Below are positions 17,203-26,313 of a stretch of 64,000 nt of DNA, in pieces. How positions within the stretch are numbered: position 1 is the first letter of the stretch; each line of letters begins with the position of its first letter. The stretch comes from Thermoleophilaceae bacterium (lineage in GTDB: Bacteria > Actinomycetota > Thermoleophilia > Solirubrobacterales > Thermoleophilaceae), in NCBI GenBank assembly GCA_030447905.1, contig JAUJNZ010000001.1, positions 185,778 to 249,777 on the forward strand, in the 5' to 3' direction. Position numbers and translations under genes: made by a program. Under the pieces are notes generated by a model. It was not told the origin of the DNA and ran no database searches. It was given only the letters and a program-made list of their open reading frames with translations.

Positions 17203-17638
17203 GCCCGGTGGTGTCAGTCATCTCGACGATCAAGGTCACCGGACCGTCGTTGACGAGGTCGACCGCCATGTGGGCGCCGAAGCGGCCTCCCTGGGCCCCA
17301 AGCGCTGCCCGCACGCGCTCATACAGCGGCTCCGCGAGCTCGGGCGGGGCCGCCTCGGCGAAGCTCGGGCGGTTGCCTCGGCGAAGGTCGCCGAGCAGCG
17401 TGAACTGGCTGACGCAGAGGAGGTCCCCGCCGGCGTCGGCGACCGACCGGCCCATCCGACCGGACCCGTCATCGAAGACCCGCAGGGACAGGATCTTGCG
17501 CGCGAGGCGGTCGGCGATGTCCTCGGTGTCCTCGCGCGCCACCCCGAGGAGCACGACCAGGCCGGGGCCGATAGCGGCCATCGTCTCTCCCTCGACGGCC
17601 ACCGAAGCTCGAGAGACCCGCTGGATCAGGGCGCGCAC
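17198..17638 (-). CDS. dtd: D-aminoacyl-tRNA deacylase
   Basis: Hydrolyses D-amino acids (and glycine) mischarged on tRNA. 146 residues, full length. Diagnostic motifs: MRALIQRVSRASVAVEG at the N-terminus, SQFTLLGD (the catalytic SQFTL loop), then NRPSFAEAAPP and NDGPVTLIVE (the NxGPVT cross-subunit Gly-cisPro loop; Asp-Gly in place of the usual Asn-Asp form). It is the most upstream gene of the minus-strand translation block and is divergent from the YbjN-like gene by 44 bases. Confidence 0.96.
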   Translation of the reverse strand: MRALIQRVSRASVAVEGETMAAIGPGLVVLLGVAREDTEDIADRLARKILSLRVFDDGSGRMGRSVADAGGDLLCVSQFTLLGDLRRGNRPSFAEAAPPELAEPLYERVRAALGAQGGRFGAHMAVDLVNDGPVTLIVEMTDTTGL

Positions 17639-17668
17639 GGGCCGGCCGGGCGCGGAGCCGCGTGGGAG

Positions 17669-17674
17669 TAGGGT
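17669..17674 (+). promoter_or_regulatory. -10 box for leaderless YbjN-like gene
   Basis: TAGGGT (TAnnnT) followed by exactly 8 bases and ATG at 17683; implies a leaderless mRNA and supports that ATG over the upstream GTG at 17662. Confidence 0.4.
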
Positions 17675-17682
17675 CCCCCTGG

Positions 17683-18123
17683 ATGTCCGCGGTCGATGTG
17701 GTCGAGGCCTACCTGACCGGGCTTCCCGGCGCCGCGCGCCGGCTGGCCCACGCCGAGTGGGGACTCAGGATCGAGGAAGACCAGCTCGGCGGACCGCTCG
17801 ACGTCGGCGTGCGCATCGCCGACGAGCTCCTGCGCGCGCAGGCCTTGGCGCTGGCGGCCGATCCGAACCTCGACGTTCGGCTCCTCCTGCACTGGAACCG
17901 TCAGACGCGCCTGGTCCGCTTCGGCTCGACGCGGGCGGGCGATGTCTGGGTCCACGCCGACGTTCCCATCCTCGGCCTGGACGAGCGCGGCGTCGATCGT
18001 CTGCTCGGCCTCGTGGTCCAGGCCGCCGCGAGAGCGCGGGAGTACGCGGCCGCGGTGAGCGACCCGGCACCGCCTGAGCGCACGTGGCTGTCGCGGGCGG
18101 CTAGACCGCCCGCAGGCGATTGA
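17683..18123 (+). CDS. YbjN-domain-like protein of unknown function
   Basis: 146-residue acidic protein. The fold pattern (N-terminal helix VDVVEAYLTGLPGAARRL, strands LDVRLLLHWNRQTRLVRFGS and VWVHADVPILGLDERGVDRLL, long C-terminal helix) resembles YbjN/type-III-chaperone-like proteins of actinobacteria; I cannot confirm the family. No signal, membrane segment or catalytic motif. Start ATG at 17683 chosen because a -10 box lies 8 bases upstream. It is convergent with, and overlaps by 23 bases, the TPR gene on the other strand. Confidence 0.55.
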   Translation: MSAVDVVEAYLTGLPGAARRLAHAEWGLRIEEDQLGGPLDVGVRIADELLRAQALALAADPNLDVRLLLHWNRQTRLVRFGSTRAGDVWVHADVPILGLDERGVDRLLGLVVQAAARAREYAAAVSDPAPPERTWLSRAARPPAGD

Positions 18124-18562
18124 GGTAGGCGCGGTAGTCGGCACGGTCGGGCCTCAGCCCGGCGGCCAGGGTCAGGTGACGACGGGCCTCGAGGCGGTAA
18201 CCGGTCTTCTCGAGCGAGCGACCGAGGCAGAAATGGGCGAAGTCGTTCACCGGCGAGCCCTCGACCACGGCCGCGAACTCGTCGCGGGCGGCGGCGTACC
18301 GGCCGGCGTGGAAGTAGGCGCGCCCCAGGGCCTCGCGGATCGAGGCCTTGTCGGGCTCGAGACGGCGGGCCCGCTCGAGCGGGACGGCCGCGGCTTCGTA
18401 GTCGCGGGCCTCGAGCAGGGCGCTCCCGCGGCGAAACAGGTCGTAGACCTCGGTGCCGGGATCGTCGCCGCCCGTGCCCGAGACACCGCCCCCCGGCTCG
18501 TCGCCGTCGCCCTCCCCGCCGGGACGGATTCCGCCGCCGCCGGTCGGCTCGTCGCAGCTCAT
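18101..18562 (-). CDS. TPR-repeat protein
   Basis: 153 residues. After a Gly/Asp/Glu-rich N-terminal 40 residues there are about three tetratricopeptide repeats: LFRRGSALLEARDYEAAAVPL, ALGRAYFHAGRYAAARDEF and CLGRSLEKTGYRLEARRHL (each given in part). Such modules mediate protein binding; the partner is unknown. No signal peptide. ATG at 18562 overlaps the coaBC stop (ATGA), so it is the last gene of the gmk-rpoZ-coaBC run. The 3' end overlaps the convergent YbjN-like gene. Confidence 0.8.
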   Translation of the reverse strand: MSCDEPTGGGGIRPGGEGDGDEPGGGVSGTGGDDPGTEVYDLFRRGSALLEARDYEAAAVPLERARRLEPDKASIREALGRAYFHAGRYAAARDEFAAVVEGSPVNDFAHFCLGRSLEKTGYRLEARRHLTLAAGLRPDRADYRAYLNRLRAV

Positions 18563-19851
18563 CGAACTCCCGGCCCCGACGCGGCGATTCGGAGACCGCT
18601 CGCCTCGGCCCGAAGCGACTCGACGGCGTCGAGGATCTCTCGGGCAACCTCCGTCTTCGATGCCGGTGGCACTTCTCGCTCTCCCTCCACGGTGAGGATC
18701 GTCACCGCGTTGTCCGGGGCCTCGAACCCGATTCCCTCGCCCGAAACGTCGTTCAGGACGATGGCGTCCAGGCGCTTTCGCTCGAGCTTGCGCCGCGCGC
18801 GGGCGAGCGCTCCCGTTCCGTGCTCGGCGGCGAAGCCCACGACGGTCTGGTCGCTCCGCCGCGCCTGCGCCACCGCCGACAGCACGTCTTCAGTCGGCTC
18901 GAGCTCGAGGGCGAGGCCGTTTCGTCCGCCCTTTTCGATCTTTCCGCCCTCAGCGGCCGCGGGCCGGAAGTCGGCCACAGCCGCGCCCATCAGCAGGACG
19001 TCGGCGCCCGCGAGCTCGGCGTGGGTGGCATCGGCAAGCTCGGCCGCGGTGACCACGTCGCGGTACCGGATCCCTTCGGCCCGGGCGAGGTCGACGTTGG
19101 CGGCGACGACGACCGTCTCGGCGCCCCGGCGAGCCGCCTCCTCGGCGAGGGCGAAGCCCATCCTCCCCGAGGACCGGTTGCCGACGAAGCGCACCGCGTC
19201 GATCGGCTCCCGCGTGCCTCCGGCGGTCACGAGCACCCGCAGCCCGTCGAGCGGACGCGGGGCGTAGTCGGATCGACCCGAGGCCAGCGCCGACTCGATC
19301 GCCGCGAGCAGCGCCGGTGGCTCGGGGAGGCGGCCCGCTCCCTCCTCTCCTCGGGACGCGAGCGCGCCGGTCTCGGGCTCGACGACGGTGGCGCCGCGGT
19401 CGCGCAGGACCCTCAGGTTCGCCGTGGTGGCAGGGTGCTCCCACATCCGCTCGTTCATGGCCGGGGCGAGCAGGAGCGGCGCCCGCAGGCTCAGCGCCGC
19501 GCTGGTCAGGAGGTTGTCGGCGATCCCGGCGGCGAGCTTGGCGACCGTGTTCGCCGAGGCCGGGGCGATCGCGAGGATGTCGGCGCCGCCCACCAGTTCG
19601 AGGTGGGAGATCGGGGCATGGTCGGGCGCGGGGTCGCCCGGAAACGCGCCGCGAGCGGGGTCGCGCTCCCACTCGGAGACGAGCGCGGGCGCCCCGGTGA
19701 TGCCCTCGAAGGTCGCCCGGCCGACGAAGCGCTCGGCGGCAGCGGTCTGAACCACCCGCACCGAGTGACCGGCGGCGATCGCTAGGCGCGTCAACTCGAC
19801 GGCCTTGTAGGCGGCGATACCGCCGCAGACGCCGAGGAGGATGCGCGCCAC
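18559..19851 (-). CDS. coaBC: Bifunctional phosphopantothenoylcysteine decarboxylase / phosphopantothenate-cysteine ligase
   Basis: Two steps of coenzyme A synthesis. The N-terminal CoaC flavodoxin-like domain has GVCGGIAAYKA, the HLELVGGADILAIAPASANT block and PAMNERMWEHPA. The C-terminal CoaB domain starts near residue 200 with VLVTAGGTREPIDAVRFVGN, then AAVADFRP and KIEKGG. 430 residues, normal. GTG start at 19851, 117 bases after rpoZ. The gmk-rpoZ-coaBC order is conserved in actinobacteria. Confidence 0.97.
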   Translation of the reverse strand: MARILLGVCGGIAAYKAVELTRLAIAAGHSVRVVQTAAAERFVGRATFEGITGAPALVSEWERDPARGAFPGDPAPDHAPISHLELVGGADILAIAPASANTVAKLAAGIADNLLTSAALSLRAPLLLAPAMNERMWEHPATTANLRVLRDRGATVVEPETGALASRGEEGAGRLPEPPALLAAIESALASGRSDYAPRPLDGLRVLVTAGGTREPIDAVRFVGNRSSGRMGFALAEEAARRGAETVVVAANVDLARAEGIRYRDVVTAAELADATHAELAGADVLLMGAAVADFRPAAAEGGKIEKGGRNGLALELEPTEDVLSAVAQARRSDQTVVGFAAEHGTGALARARRKLERKRLDAIVLNDVSGEGIGFEAPDNAVTILTVEGEREVPPASKTEVAREILDAVESLRAEASGLRIAASGPGVR

Positions 19852-19968
19852 GCCGGCCTGCCCAGCCCGCTCGCCTAAGACGCTGTGCCGAGCGCGACGG
19901 GCATCCCGGCGCGCGCGCGTGGGGCGTTGACTTCCAAGGTCGCCGATCCGGCCGCCGCGGTTTTTGGG

Positions 19969-20205
19969 CTAACGCCCGTAGCGGTACCGCAGCTTGTCGG
20001 CCACGATCTCGTCGAGCGCGATCTTCAGGTAGTTCTTCGAGGTGGTCTCGACCATCGGAGGAACGTGCTCCTCGAAGGCGCCCTCGCCAAGGCTCTGATA
20101 GTAGGCGTTGATCTGGCGGGCCCGCTTGGCGGCGATGATCACGGCGGCGTAGTGAGAGTCGGCGCGGTTATCGGCGACGAGGGTGTCGAGGCGGGGCTTG
20201 ATCAC
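19969..20205 (-). CDS. rpoZ: RNA polymerase omega subunit
   Basis: 78-residue omega. Features: RADSHYAAVIIAAKRARQINAYY (helix that clasps beta-prime) and a C-terminal SKNYLKIALDEIVADKL typical of actinobacterial omega. GTG start at 20205 lies one base after the gmk stop, with a GGAAAGGAA Shine-Dalgarno inside the gmk 3' end, so it is translated in step with gmk. Confidence 0.96.
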   Translation of the reverse strand: MIKPRLDTLVADNRADSHYAAVIIAAKRARQINAYYQSLGEGAFEEHVPPMVETTSKNYLKIALDEIVADKLRYRYGR

Positions 20206-20206
20206 G

Positions 20207-20818
20207 TCATGTTCCTTTCCCGGGCGAATCCCAGACTCTAGCGACGAGCTCGGCCAGCTCCTCGGCGGCCCGCTCGAGGCGGTCGTTTACCACCACGTGC
20301 TCGAATTCGTCCCGGGCACCGAGCTCTCTCCGGGCGAGCTCGAGCCGGTCCTCGATCTGCCGGGCGGAGTCGCTGCCGCGGCCGGCGAGCCGGGTGCGCA
20401 GAGCGTCGAGCGACGGCGGCGCGACGAACACTTGGACCGCCTCGGGGAGAGCGGTACGGACCTGCCGCGCACCTTCGACCTCGATCTCGAGCACGAGCCC
20501 GGCGACCCCCCCGGGGCGGTCGCGGCTTCCGGGCCGAGGAGCCGCGCGCTCGATCTCCGAGCGCAGTGTCCCGTAGCGGTTGCCGGCGTAGGTCGCATGC
20601 TCCAGGAACGCGTCGGCAGCGACCCGCCGCTCGAACTCCTCGGACGACAGGAACCAGTAGTCGCGCCCGTCGACCTCGCCCGGGCGCTCCGGCCGGGTCG
20701 TGGCCGAGATCGACAGCTCGAGGCCCGGAAAGCGCTCGCGCAGCGCGCGGATCAGCGTGCCCTTCCCCACCCCGGACGGGCCGGTGACGACAAGTACGTG
20801 AGCGGGTCGGGCGCCTAT
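20207..20818 (-). CDS. gmk: Guanylate kinase with apparent ATA start
   Basis: Phosphorylates GMP/dGMP with ATP. P-loop GPSGVGKGT, GMP-binding TTRPERPGEVDGRDYWF, YGT for base recognition and EIEVEGARQV are present. Near the family N-terminus no ATG, GTG, TTG or CTG exists in frame; the frame simply runs open through mihF. The only placement giving normal spacing (P-loop from residue 13) is ATA at 20818, overlapping the mihF stop as ATAG, giving 203 residues. This repeats the ylxR situation. No clear Shine-Dalgarno precedes it, so coupling to mihF would be needed. Confidence 0.92.
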   Translation of the reverse strand: MGARPAHVLVVTGPSGVGKGTLIRALRERFPGLELSISATTRPERPGEVDGRDYWFLSSEEFERRVAADAFLEHATYAGNRYGTLRSEIERAAPRPGSRDRPGGVAGLVLEIEVEGARQVRTALPEAVQVFVAPPSLDALRTRLAGRGSDSARQIEDRLELARRELGARDEFEHVVVNDRLERAAEELAELVARVWDSPGKGT

Positions 20819-21171
20819 CGCCGGAGGTTGCCGACGAGCTCTTGCCGCTGGCGCTCGGAGAGGCCACCCAGCGTCTTGCTCGGCGAGATACGGCACTGAG
20901 TGAGCAGGCGGTTGACCTTCACGCGCCCGTACTTGGGCACCGAGAGCAGCAGCTCCGAGACCTTGGCGTTCTGCAAGTACTCGGGCGGATCGAGCAGTAC
21001 TCCGTGGATCTGCACGCGCCCGGCCTTGAGGTTGCGCTTGAGCTGGGCGCGCGCGCTGCGGATCTCGTTGGCTCGCTGCAGCGCGTCCATCTGCTGGGCG
21101 AACGAGCGCTCCGGCGGCGCGCCCGACCGTCCGGAGGCGGTCGTGGGCGGGGAGGGGGCGGCCGGCGACAT
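20815..21171 (-). CDS. mihF: Integration host factor, actinobacterial type
   Basis: Nucleoid-associated DNA-binding protein of actinobacteria (118 residues). Conserved core: IRSARAQLKRNLKAGRVQ, a helix-turn-helix-like VPKYGRVKVNRLLTQCRIS and GLSERQRQEL. An ATG at 21201 is also in frame. I chose ATG 21171 because a TAGAAT -10 box lies between the two, 8 bases before it, so the transcript should start at this ATG. The N-terminal 25 residues are Pro/Ser-rich. It precedes gmk as in other actinobacteria. Confidence 0.9.
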   Translation of the reverse strand: MSPAAPSPPTTASGRSGAPPERSFAQQMDALQRANEIRSARAQLKRNLKAGRVQIHGVLLDPPEYLQNAKVSELLLSVPKYGRVKVNRLLTQCRISPSKTLGGLSERQRQELVGNLRR

Positions 21172-21179
21172 GCGCGGCG

Positions 21180-21185
21180 ATTCTA
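21180..21185 (-). promoter_or_regulatory. -10 box for leaderless mihF
   Basis: Minus strand TAGAAT, 8 bases, ATG at 21171; TTGAGT stands upstream at a short 14-base spacing. This promoter uncouples mihF-gmk-rpoZ-coaBC from the pyr operon upstream. The 21186-21284 stretch after pyrD has a T6 run but no stable stem. Confidence 0.5.
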
Positions 21186-21284
21186 CAGGGATCGATGCCA
21201 CTCAACACGTCGACGGAGGCTCCGCCGCCTAAAAAAGCCTCTAGCTCAACCTAAGCCTTCGCCATTCGAGCATTGGTTGACGGT

Positions 21285-22301
21285 TTACTGTGGATTTGCA
21301 GGTATTTCCCGTGCTACGGCCGCTGAGGCGCCCGATGACGCCAACTCGGAAAAATCGCTGTGAGCGAGGACTTCGGCAAGCTCCTCGGAGATCCGTCCAC
21401 CGGCCCGCGGGTCGCGGAAGCTCTCGGTCCCGACAGCCACCGCGGTAGCGCCGGCGGCGAGCAAGTCGGCGGCGTGGGCACCGCTCGCGACCCCCCCCAT
21501 GCCGATCACGGGCACGCGCACTCCCCGGGCGACGGCGGCCACCTGGCCGAGCGCCACCGAACGGACCGCGGGTCCCGAGAGACCGCCCGTGCCGCCGCCG
21601 AGCCACGAGAGCCGGGTGCGCGGGTTGAGGGCCGAACCCCTGAGGGTGTTGATAAGCGAGACCGCGTCAGCTCCGGCATCCTTTGCCGCGGCCGCCACCG
21701 CCGTGGGCTCCGCGGCGGTCGGGCTCAGCTTGACGACGAGCGGAACGTCGGTGAGGGACCGCACGTGGTCGACGGCGCGGGCCGCCTCGCTCGGCTCGGC
21801 GCCCATCTCGAGTCCGGTCTCCACGTTGGGGCAGGAGAAGTTGAGCTCTACGAGCGCGACCTCGGGCCGCATGCCCACCCTGGCGACGAGCTCGCCGAGC
21901 TCCGCGCGGTCGAAGCCCATCACCGAGACGACGAGCGGCACCGGGAGGCGGGCGAGGATAGGCAGGTCCTCGGCCAGGAAGCCTTCGAGGCCCTTGTTGG
22001 GGAGTCCGATCGAGTTGAGCAGGCCAGATGCCGTCTCCCAAAGCCGCGGCGGCGGGTTGCCGGCCCGGGGAGCGAGGGTGATGGTCTTCGAGACAAACGC
22101 GTGGAAGGGAAACCGCTCGATGAGCTCGTCGCCGAAGGCGCGCCAGGCCGCGATCGCATCGAAGGTGCCGGAGCCGTTGAGGACCGGCCCGGCCAGGCGG
22201 ACGCCGCAGAGGTCGACCGCCGGGAGGCCGGCGGGGAGCTTCCCGTTCCCGGCCGCCGTCGGCCTAGCACCGCCGAGGGATGGGTCGGCTGCGGCCGTCA
22301 G
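21285..22301 (-). CDS. pyrD: Dihydroorotate dehydrogenase, class 1B catalytic subunit, apparent CTG start
   Basis: Oxidises dihydroorotate to orotate. FMN barrel with NGSGTF, NSIGLPNKG, ELNFSCPNVETG (Cys as catalytic base, the class 1 mark), KLSPTA and VIGMGGVASG. Together with PyrK this is the NAD-linked 1B form. The frame is open far upstream, but no ATG, GTG or TTG occurs before the first conserved motif. The likely start is CTG at 22301, overlapping the pyrK stop as CTGA, with GAGGGAG 7 bases upstream; 338 residues, including an N-terminal extension of about 25. It is the last pyr gene. Confidence 0.93.
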   Translation of the reverse strand: MTAAADPSLGGARPTAAGNGKLPAGLPAVDLCGVRLAGPVLNGSGTFDAIAAWRAFGDELIERFPFHAFVSKTITLAPRAGNPPPRLWETASGLLNSIGLPNKGLEGFLAEDLPILARLPVPLVVSVMGFDRAELGELVARVGMRPEVALVELNFSCPNVETGLEMGAEPSEAARAVDHVRSLTDVPLVVKLSPTAAEPTAVAAAAKDAGADAVSLINTLRGSALNPRTRLSWLGGGTGGLSGPAVRSVALGQVAAVARGVRVPVIGMGGVASGAHAADLLAAGATAVAVGTESFRDPRAGGRISEELAEVLAHSDFSELASSGASAAVAREIPANPQ

Positions 22302-23161
22302 TGCCCTGCTCCCTCGAAGAGCGCGGTCTCGAGTTGGGCGGCGTCGAGCACCGGTCCGTCCAGGCACAGGCGCAGGAAACCGTCGCGGGTAGGGACCGCG
22401 CAGCCAAAGCAGGCTCCGTAGCCGCAGGCCATCCCCGACTCGAGCGCAAGCTGGGCCTCGACCCCACGGGCGGCACAGAGGGCGCGCACGGCCTCGAGCA
22501 TCGGCGGCGGCCCGCAGGCGAGGACGGTGGCGCGAGCGTCGCGGTCGAGCTCGTCGCGCAGGAAGTCGGTGACGAGCGCGTGGTGCCCGACCGACCCGTC
22601 GTCGGTGGCCACGCGAGGCCCGGCGTCGAAGAGGCTCGCCGCGGCGGCGTGACGGGCGGAGCGAAAGCCGAGCAGGACGGTGGCGTCCCGGCCGAGCTCG
22701 TCGGCGAGGGCCAGGATCGGCGCGGAGCCGATTCCGCCACCGACGAGCACCGCCCGATCCGCGTCCGGTGTGGGGCCGGGTGGTCGAAAGCCGGTCCCGA
22801 ACGGTCCGGCGAGCCAGAGCTCGTCTCCTCGCTCGAGCCTGGCGAGGCGGTCGGTTCCCGGCCCGATCGCCTCGAGCAGGAACCCGAGGCGCTGGGCGCC
22901 GTAGCGGTCGTGCGCGACGCGGGCTTGGGAGAAGGCGCGCGGAAGGTAGGGCCGCCCGTCCTCTCCTCCGCCCCAGCCCGAGGCCGCGGCGAGCATGTAG
23001 AACTGGCCGGGGCACGGGTCGGACGGGCCGCCGGGGTCGGTCGCCCAGAGGAGGCGGTAGGCGCCGTGGTCCTCGCCGTCGGCAACGCGGGCGAGGCGGC
23101 GCCCGAACGGGGCGCGGGTTCGCCGCTCGCCGCTCGCGAGCGTCTCGGCGCCCGGGCTCAT
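22298..23161 (-). CDS. pyrK: Dihydroorotate dehydrogenase electron-transfer subunit
   Basis: FAD and 2Fe-2S subunit that passes electrons from PyrD to NAD. Ferredoxin-reductase-like: FAD segment RPYLPRAFS, nucleotide-binding [14 protein letters not shown], then CGPPPML and the C-terminal cluster Cys ligands in [11 protein letters not shown] and LRLCLDG. 287 residues, slightly longer than usual at the N-terminus. ATG 23161 overlaps the carB stop (ATGA). Its presence shows a class 1B DHODH, unlike the quinone-linked class 2 enzyme of many actinobacteria. Confidence 0.95.
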   Translation of the reverse strand: MSPGAETLASGERRTRAPFGRRLARVADGEDHGAYRLLWATDPGGPSDPCPGQFYMLAAASGWGGGEDGRPYLPRAFSQARVAHDRYGAQRLGFLLEAIGPGTDRLARLERGDELWLAGPFGTGFRPPGPTPDADRAVLVGGGIGSAPILALADELGRDATVLLGFRSARHAAAASLFDAGPRVATDDGSVGHHALVTDFLRDELDRDARATVLACGPPPMLEAVRALCAARGVEAQLALESGMACGYGACFGCAVPTRDGFLRLCLDGPVLDAAQLETALFEGAGH

Positions 23162-26100
23162 CGCCGGGCGGGTGCGCTCGCGGCTGGGACAGACCCCGCA
23201 GAGGCGGCCGCGGCGAAGCCACCGCGTTCGGCGTGGAGCTCCTGCAGCGACCTCGGCTCCGACTCGCCACGGCGCATGGCCACGATCGCCCGCTGGGCGG
23301 CGCTCGCGCCGGTCATCGTGGTGATGCACGGGACCCCGCGCGCGGTCGCCGCGCGGCGGATCTCGTAGCCGTCGACGCGGGCGCCCGAGCCCGTCGGGGT
23401 GTTGATGACGAGGTCCACCCCACCCGACTGGATCAGGTCGACGACGTTCGGGGAGCCGTCCTGGATCTTCGCGACCCGCTCGACGGGCACGCCGACCCCG
23501 CGGATCGCCTGCGCGGTGCCGGCGGTGGCGTAGATGCGAAAGCCCAGGTCGCCGAGGGCGGCCGCGAGCTGGGTGGCCGCCGGCTTGTCGCGGTCGGTGA
23601 CCGTGATGAAGACCGCTCCCGCGGCAGGCAGCTCGGATCCCGCGGCGATCTGGGCCTTGCCGAAGGCGGCCGGATAGTCGTCGGCGATTCCCATGACCTC
23701 GCCCGTCGACTTCATCTCGGGGCCGAGCACGGTGTCGGCCTGGGGGAAGCGGTCGAAGGGGAGGACCGCCTCCTTGACCGAGACGTGCCTCGGGGCCGAG
23801 GCTCGCGCGGGGAGGTCGAGATCGCGCAGGCGCTCGCCGAGCATGAGCCGGCAGGCGAGCTTCGCGAGCGGCACGCCGACCGCCTTCGAGACGAACGGCA
23901 CCGTACGCGAGGCCCGTGGGTTGGCCTCGATCACGTACAGGTCCTCGTCGCCGTGTATGGCCAGCTGGATGTTGATCAGGCCGACGACCCCGAGACGCAA
24001 CGCCAGCGCGCGGGTCGCCTCCTCGATGCGGTCGAGCATCTCGCCTCCGAGCGACATCGGCGGCAGGACGCACGCCGAGTCACCGGAGTGGACGCCCGCC
24101 TCCTCGACGTGTTGCAAGATGCCCCCGAGCCGGACCTCGTGGCCGTCGCACAGCGCGTCGACGTCGATCTCGATCGCGTGCTCGAGAAAGCGGTCCAGGT
24201 AGATCGGGCCGGCCGAAGCCGCGCGCCGCAGGTAGTCGGCGAGCCCGTCGGCGGAGTAGCAGATCTCCATCGCCCGTCCCCCCAGCACGTAGGAGGGCCG
24301 CACGAGAAGCGGGTAACCGACTCCCTCGGCGGCCTCGAGCGCCTGCCGGGGGGAATCGACGGTGGCGTAGGGGGGTAACTCGAGCCCGAGCTCGGCGCAC
24401 AGGCGCCCGAAGCTCGGCCGGTCCTCGGCGAGGTCGATCGATTCGACCGGCGTCCCGAGCAGGGGCACACCCGCGTCGGCGAGCCCGCGCGCGAGCTTGA
24501 GCGGGGTCTGGCCGCCGAACTGGACGATCACGCCCTCCGGGCGCTCGAGCTCGACGACCCCGAGCACGTCGTCGAGAGCAAGCGGCTCGAAGTAGAGGCG
24601 GTCGCTCGTGTCGTAATCGGTCGAGACCGTCTCGGGGTTGCAGTTGACCATGACGGCGTCGCGCCCGGACGCGCGCACGGTCAAGGCGGCGTGGACGCAG
24701 CAGTAGTCGAACTCGATCCCCTGGCCGATGCGGTTGGGGCCGGCGCCGAGGATGACGACGCTCGGCCGCGTGCCCCGGCGCACCTCGTGGCGCGGGCCGG
24801 CGGGCCCCGGCCGTTCCCATCCCGAGTAGTAGTAGGGGGTCTCGGCCTCGAACTCGGCGGCGCAGGTGTCGACCGCCTTGAACGTCCGCAGGCGCCCGGC
24901 CTCCGGGTCCTCGCCGTCGGCCAGGGCGGCGAGCTCGGCGACGAACCACGGGTCGATCCCGGTGCGGCGGGAGATCTCCTCCTGCGACGTGCCCCGCCGC
25001 AGGGCGGTCAGCAGCAGCTCGTACCGGTCGGGCGCGGGTGTCTCGAGCCGGGTCAGCAGCTCATCGGTGTCGTCGGGCGGGACGGCCTCGACATCGAGCT
25101 CGCGCGAGCGCACCGCCTTCACGAACGCCTGCTTGAAGGTCCGCCCGATCGCCATCGCCTCCCCGACGGACTGCATGTGGGTCGACAGCTGCCCGCCCGC
25201 TCCCGGGAACTTCTCGAACGCGAACCGCGGCCACTTGACGACCACGTAGTCGATCGTCGGCTCGAAGCTTGCCGGGGTGGCCCGAGTGATGTCGTTGGGG
25301 ATCTCGTCGAGCGCGTAGCCGACGGCGAGGCGCGCGGCGATCTTGGCGATCGGAAAACCGGTGGCCTTTGAGGCGAGCGCCGAGGACCGCGAGACGCGCG
25401 GGTTCATCTCGATCACCACGATCTCGTCGGTCTCGCGGTTGACCGCGAACTGGATGTTGGATCCGCCGGTCTCGACGCCGACCGCTCGGATGACCGCGAG
25501 TGCCTGGTCGCGCAGGGCCTGGTACTGACGATCGGTGAGCGTCTGCTGAGGGGCGACGGTGACCGAGTCGCCGGTGTGGACGCCCATCGGGTCGACGTTC
25601 TCGATCGAGCACACGACGACGACGTTGTCGAGGCGGTCGCGCATGACCTCGAGCTCGAACTCGCCCCAGCCGATGACCGACTCCTCGACGAGGACCTGAC
25701 CGATGGGGCTCGCGGCGAGGCCCTCGGCGACGCGCTCGCGGAACTCCGTGGCGTCGCGGGCGATGCCTCCCCCCTCGCCACCCATGGTGAAGCCGGGACG
25801 GATGATCGCGGGGAGTCCCACGGCCGCGAGCACGCGCTCGCCCTCGGCCATCGACGTGACGACCTCCGAGCCGGGCACGCGCATCCCCGCGCCCTCGATG
25901 GTCTGGCGGAAGAGCAGGCGATCCTCCGCGCGCAGGATGGCGTCGTGGCTCGCCCCGATCAGCTCGCAGCCGAGGCGCTCGAGCGTCCCGTCGTCGGTGA
26001 GCGCTCGCGCCAGGTTGAGCGCGGTTCCGCCACCGAGCGTGGGCAGCAGCGCGTCGGGGCGCTCACGCTCGATGACCCGTGCCACCGAGGCGGGCGTGAG

Positions 26101-26304
26101 CGGCTCGATGTAGGTCGACGTGGCGAACTCGGGGTCGGTCATGATCGTCGCCGGGTTCGAGTTGACGAGCACGACCTCATAGCCCTCCTCGAGCAGGACC
26201 TTGCACGCCTGGGCGCCCGAGTAGTCGAACTCGGCGGCCTGGCCGATGCGGATCGGGCCGGAGCCGAGGATGAGGATGCGGTCTATGTCGTCGCGTCTAG
26301 ACAC
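23158..26304 (-). CDS. carB: Carbamoyl-phosphate synthase large subunit
   Basis: Makes carbamoyl phosphate from bicarbonate, ammonia (channelled from CarA) and two ATP. Duplicated ATP-grasp halves (about 1-400 and 550-930; [19 protein letters not shown] and [19 protein letters not shown]), a middle oligomerisation segment, and a C-terminal MGS-like allosteric domain (about 930-1030) ending in an Ala-rich tail. 1048 residues. It starts 9 bases after the carA stop. The enzyme feeds both pyrimidine and arginine synthesis; here it is in the PyrR-regulated operon. Confidence 0.98.
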   Translation of the reverse strand: MSRRDDIDRILILGSGPIRIGQAAEFDYSGAQACKVLLEEGYEVVLVNSNPATIMTDPEFATSTYIEPLTPASVARVIERERPDALLPTLGGGTALNLARALTDDGTLERLGCELIGASHDAILRAEDRLLFRQTIEGAGMRVPGSEVVTSMAEGERVLAAVGLPAIIRPGFTMGGEGGGIARDATEFRERVAEGLAASPIGQVLVEESVIGWGEFELEVMRDRLDNVVVVCSIENVDPMGVHTGDSVTVAPQQTLTDRQYQALRDQALAVIRAVGVETGGSNIQFAVNRETDEIVVIEMNPRVSRSSALASKATGFPIAKIAARLAVGYALDEIPNDITRATPASFEPTIDYVVVKWPRFAFEKFPGAGGQLSTHMQSVGEAMAIGRTFKQAFVKAVRSRELDVEAVPPDDTDELLTRLETPAPDRYELLLTALRRGTSQEEISRRTGIDPWFVAELAALADGEDPEAGRLRTFKAVDTCAAEFEAETPYYYSGWERPGPAGPRHEVRRGTRPSVVILGAGPNRIGQGIEFDYCCVHAALTVRASGRDAVMVNCNPETVSTDYDTSDRLYFEPLALDDVLGVVELERPEGVIVQFGGQTPLKLARGLADAGVPLLGTPVESIDLAEDRPSFGRLCAELGLELPPYATVDSPRQALEAAEGVGYPLLVRPSYVLGGRAMEICYSADGLADYLRRAASAGPIYLDRFLEHAIEIDVDALCDGHEVRLGGILQHVEEAGVHSGDSACVLPPMSLGGEMLDRIEEATRALALRLGVVGLINIQLAIHGDEDLYVIEANPRASRTVPFVSKAVGVPLAKLACRLMLGERLRDLDLPARASAPRHVSVKEAVLPFDRFPQADTVLGPEMKSTGEVMGIADDYPAAFGKAQIAAGSELPAAGAVFITVTDRDKPAATQLAAALGDLGFRIYATAGTAQAIRGVGVPVERVAKIQDGSPNVVDLIQSGGVDLVINTPTGSGARVDGYEIRRAATARGVPCITTMTGASAAQRAIVAMRRGESEPRSLQELHAERGGFAAAASAGSVPAASAPARR

Positions 26305-26313
26305 GGGCGCAGG

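Noticed and set aside
21229-21260. Terminator after pyrD
   Set aside because: There is a T6 run on the minus strand, but the preceding bases do not form a stable GC-rich stem.
22298-24073. Long upstream extensions of the pyrK, pyrD, pyrC, carA, gmk and ruvA reading frames
   Set aside because: The extra N-terminal parts are out-of-frame shadows of the preceding gene; homology begins at the four-base overlap in each case.
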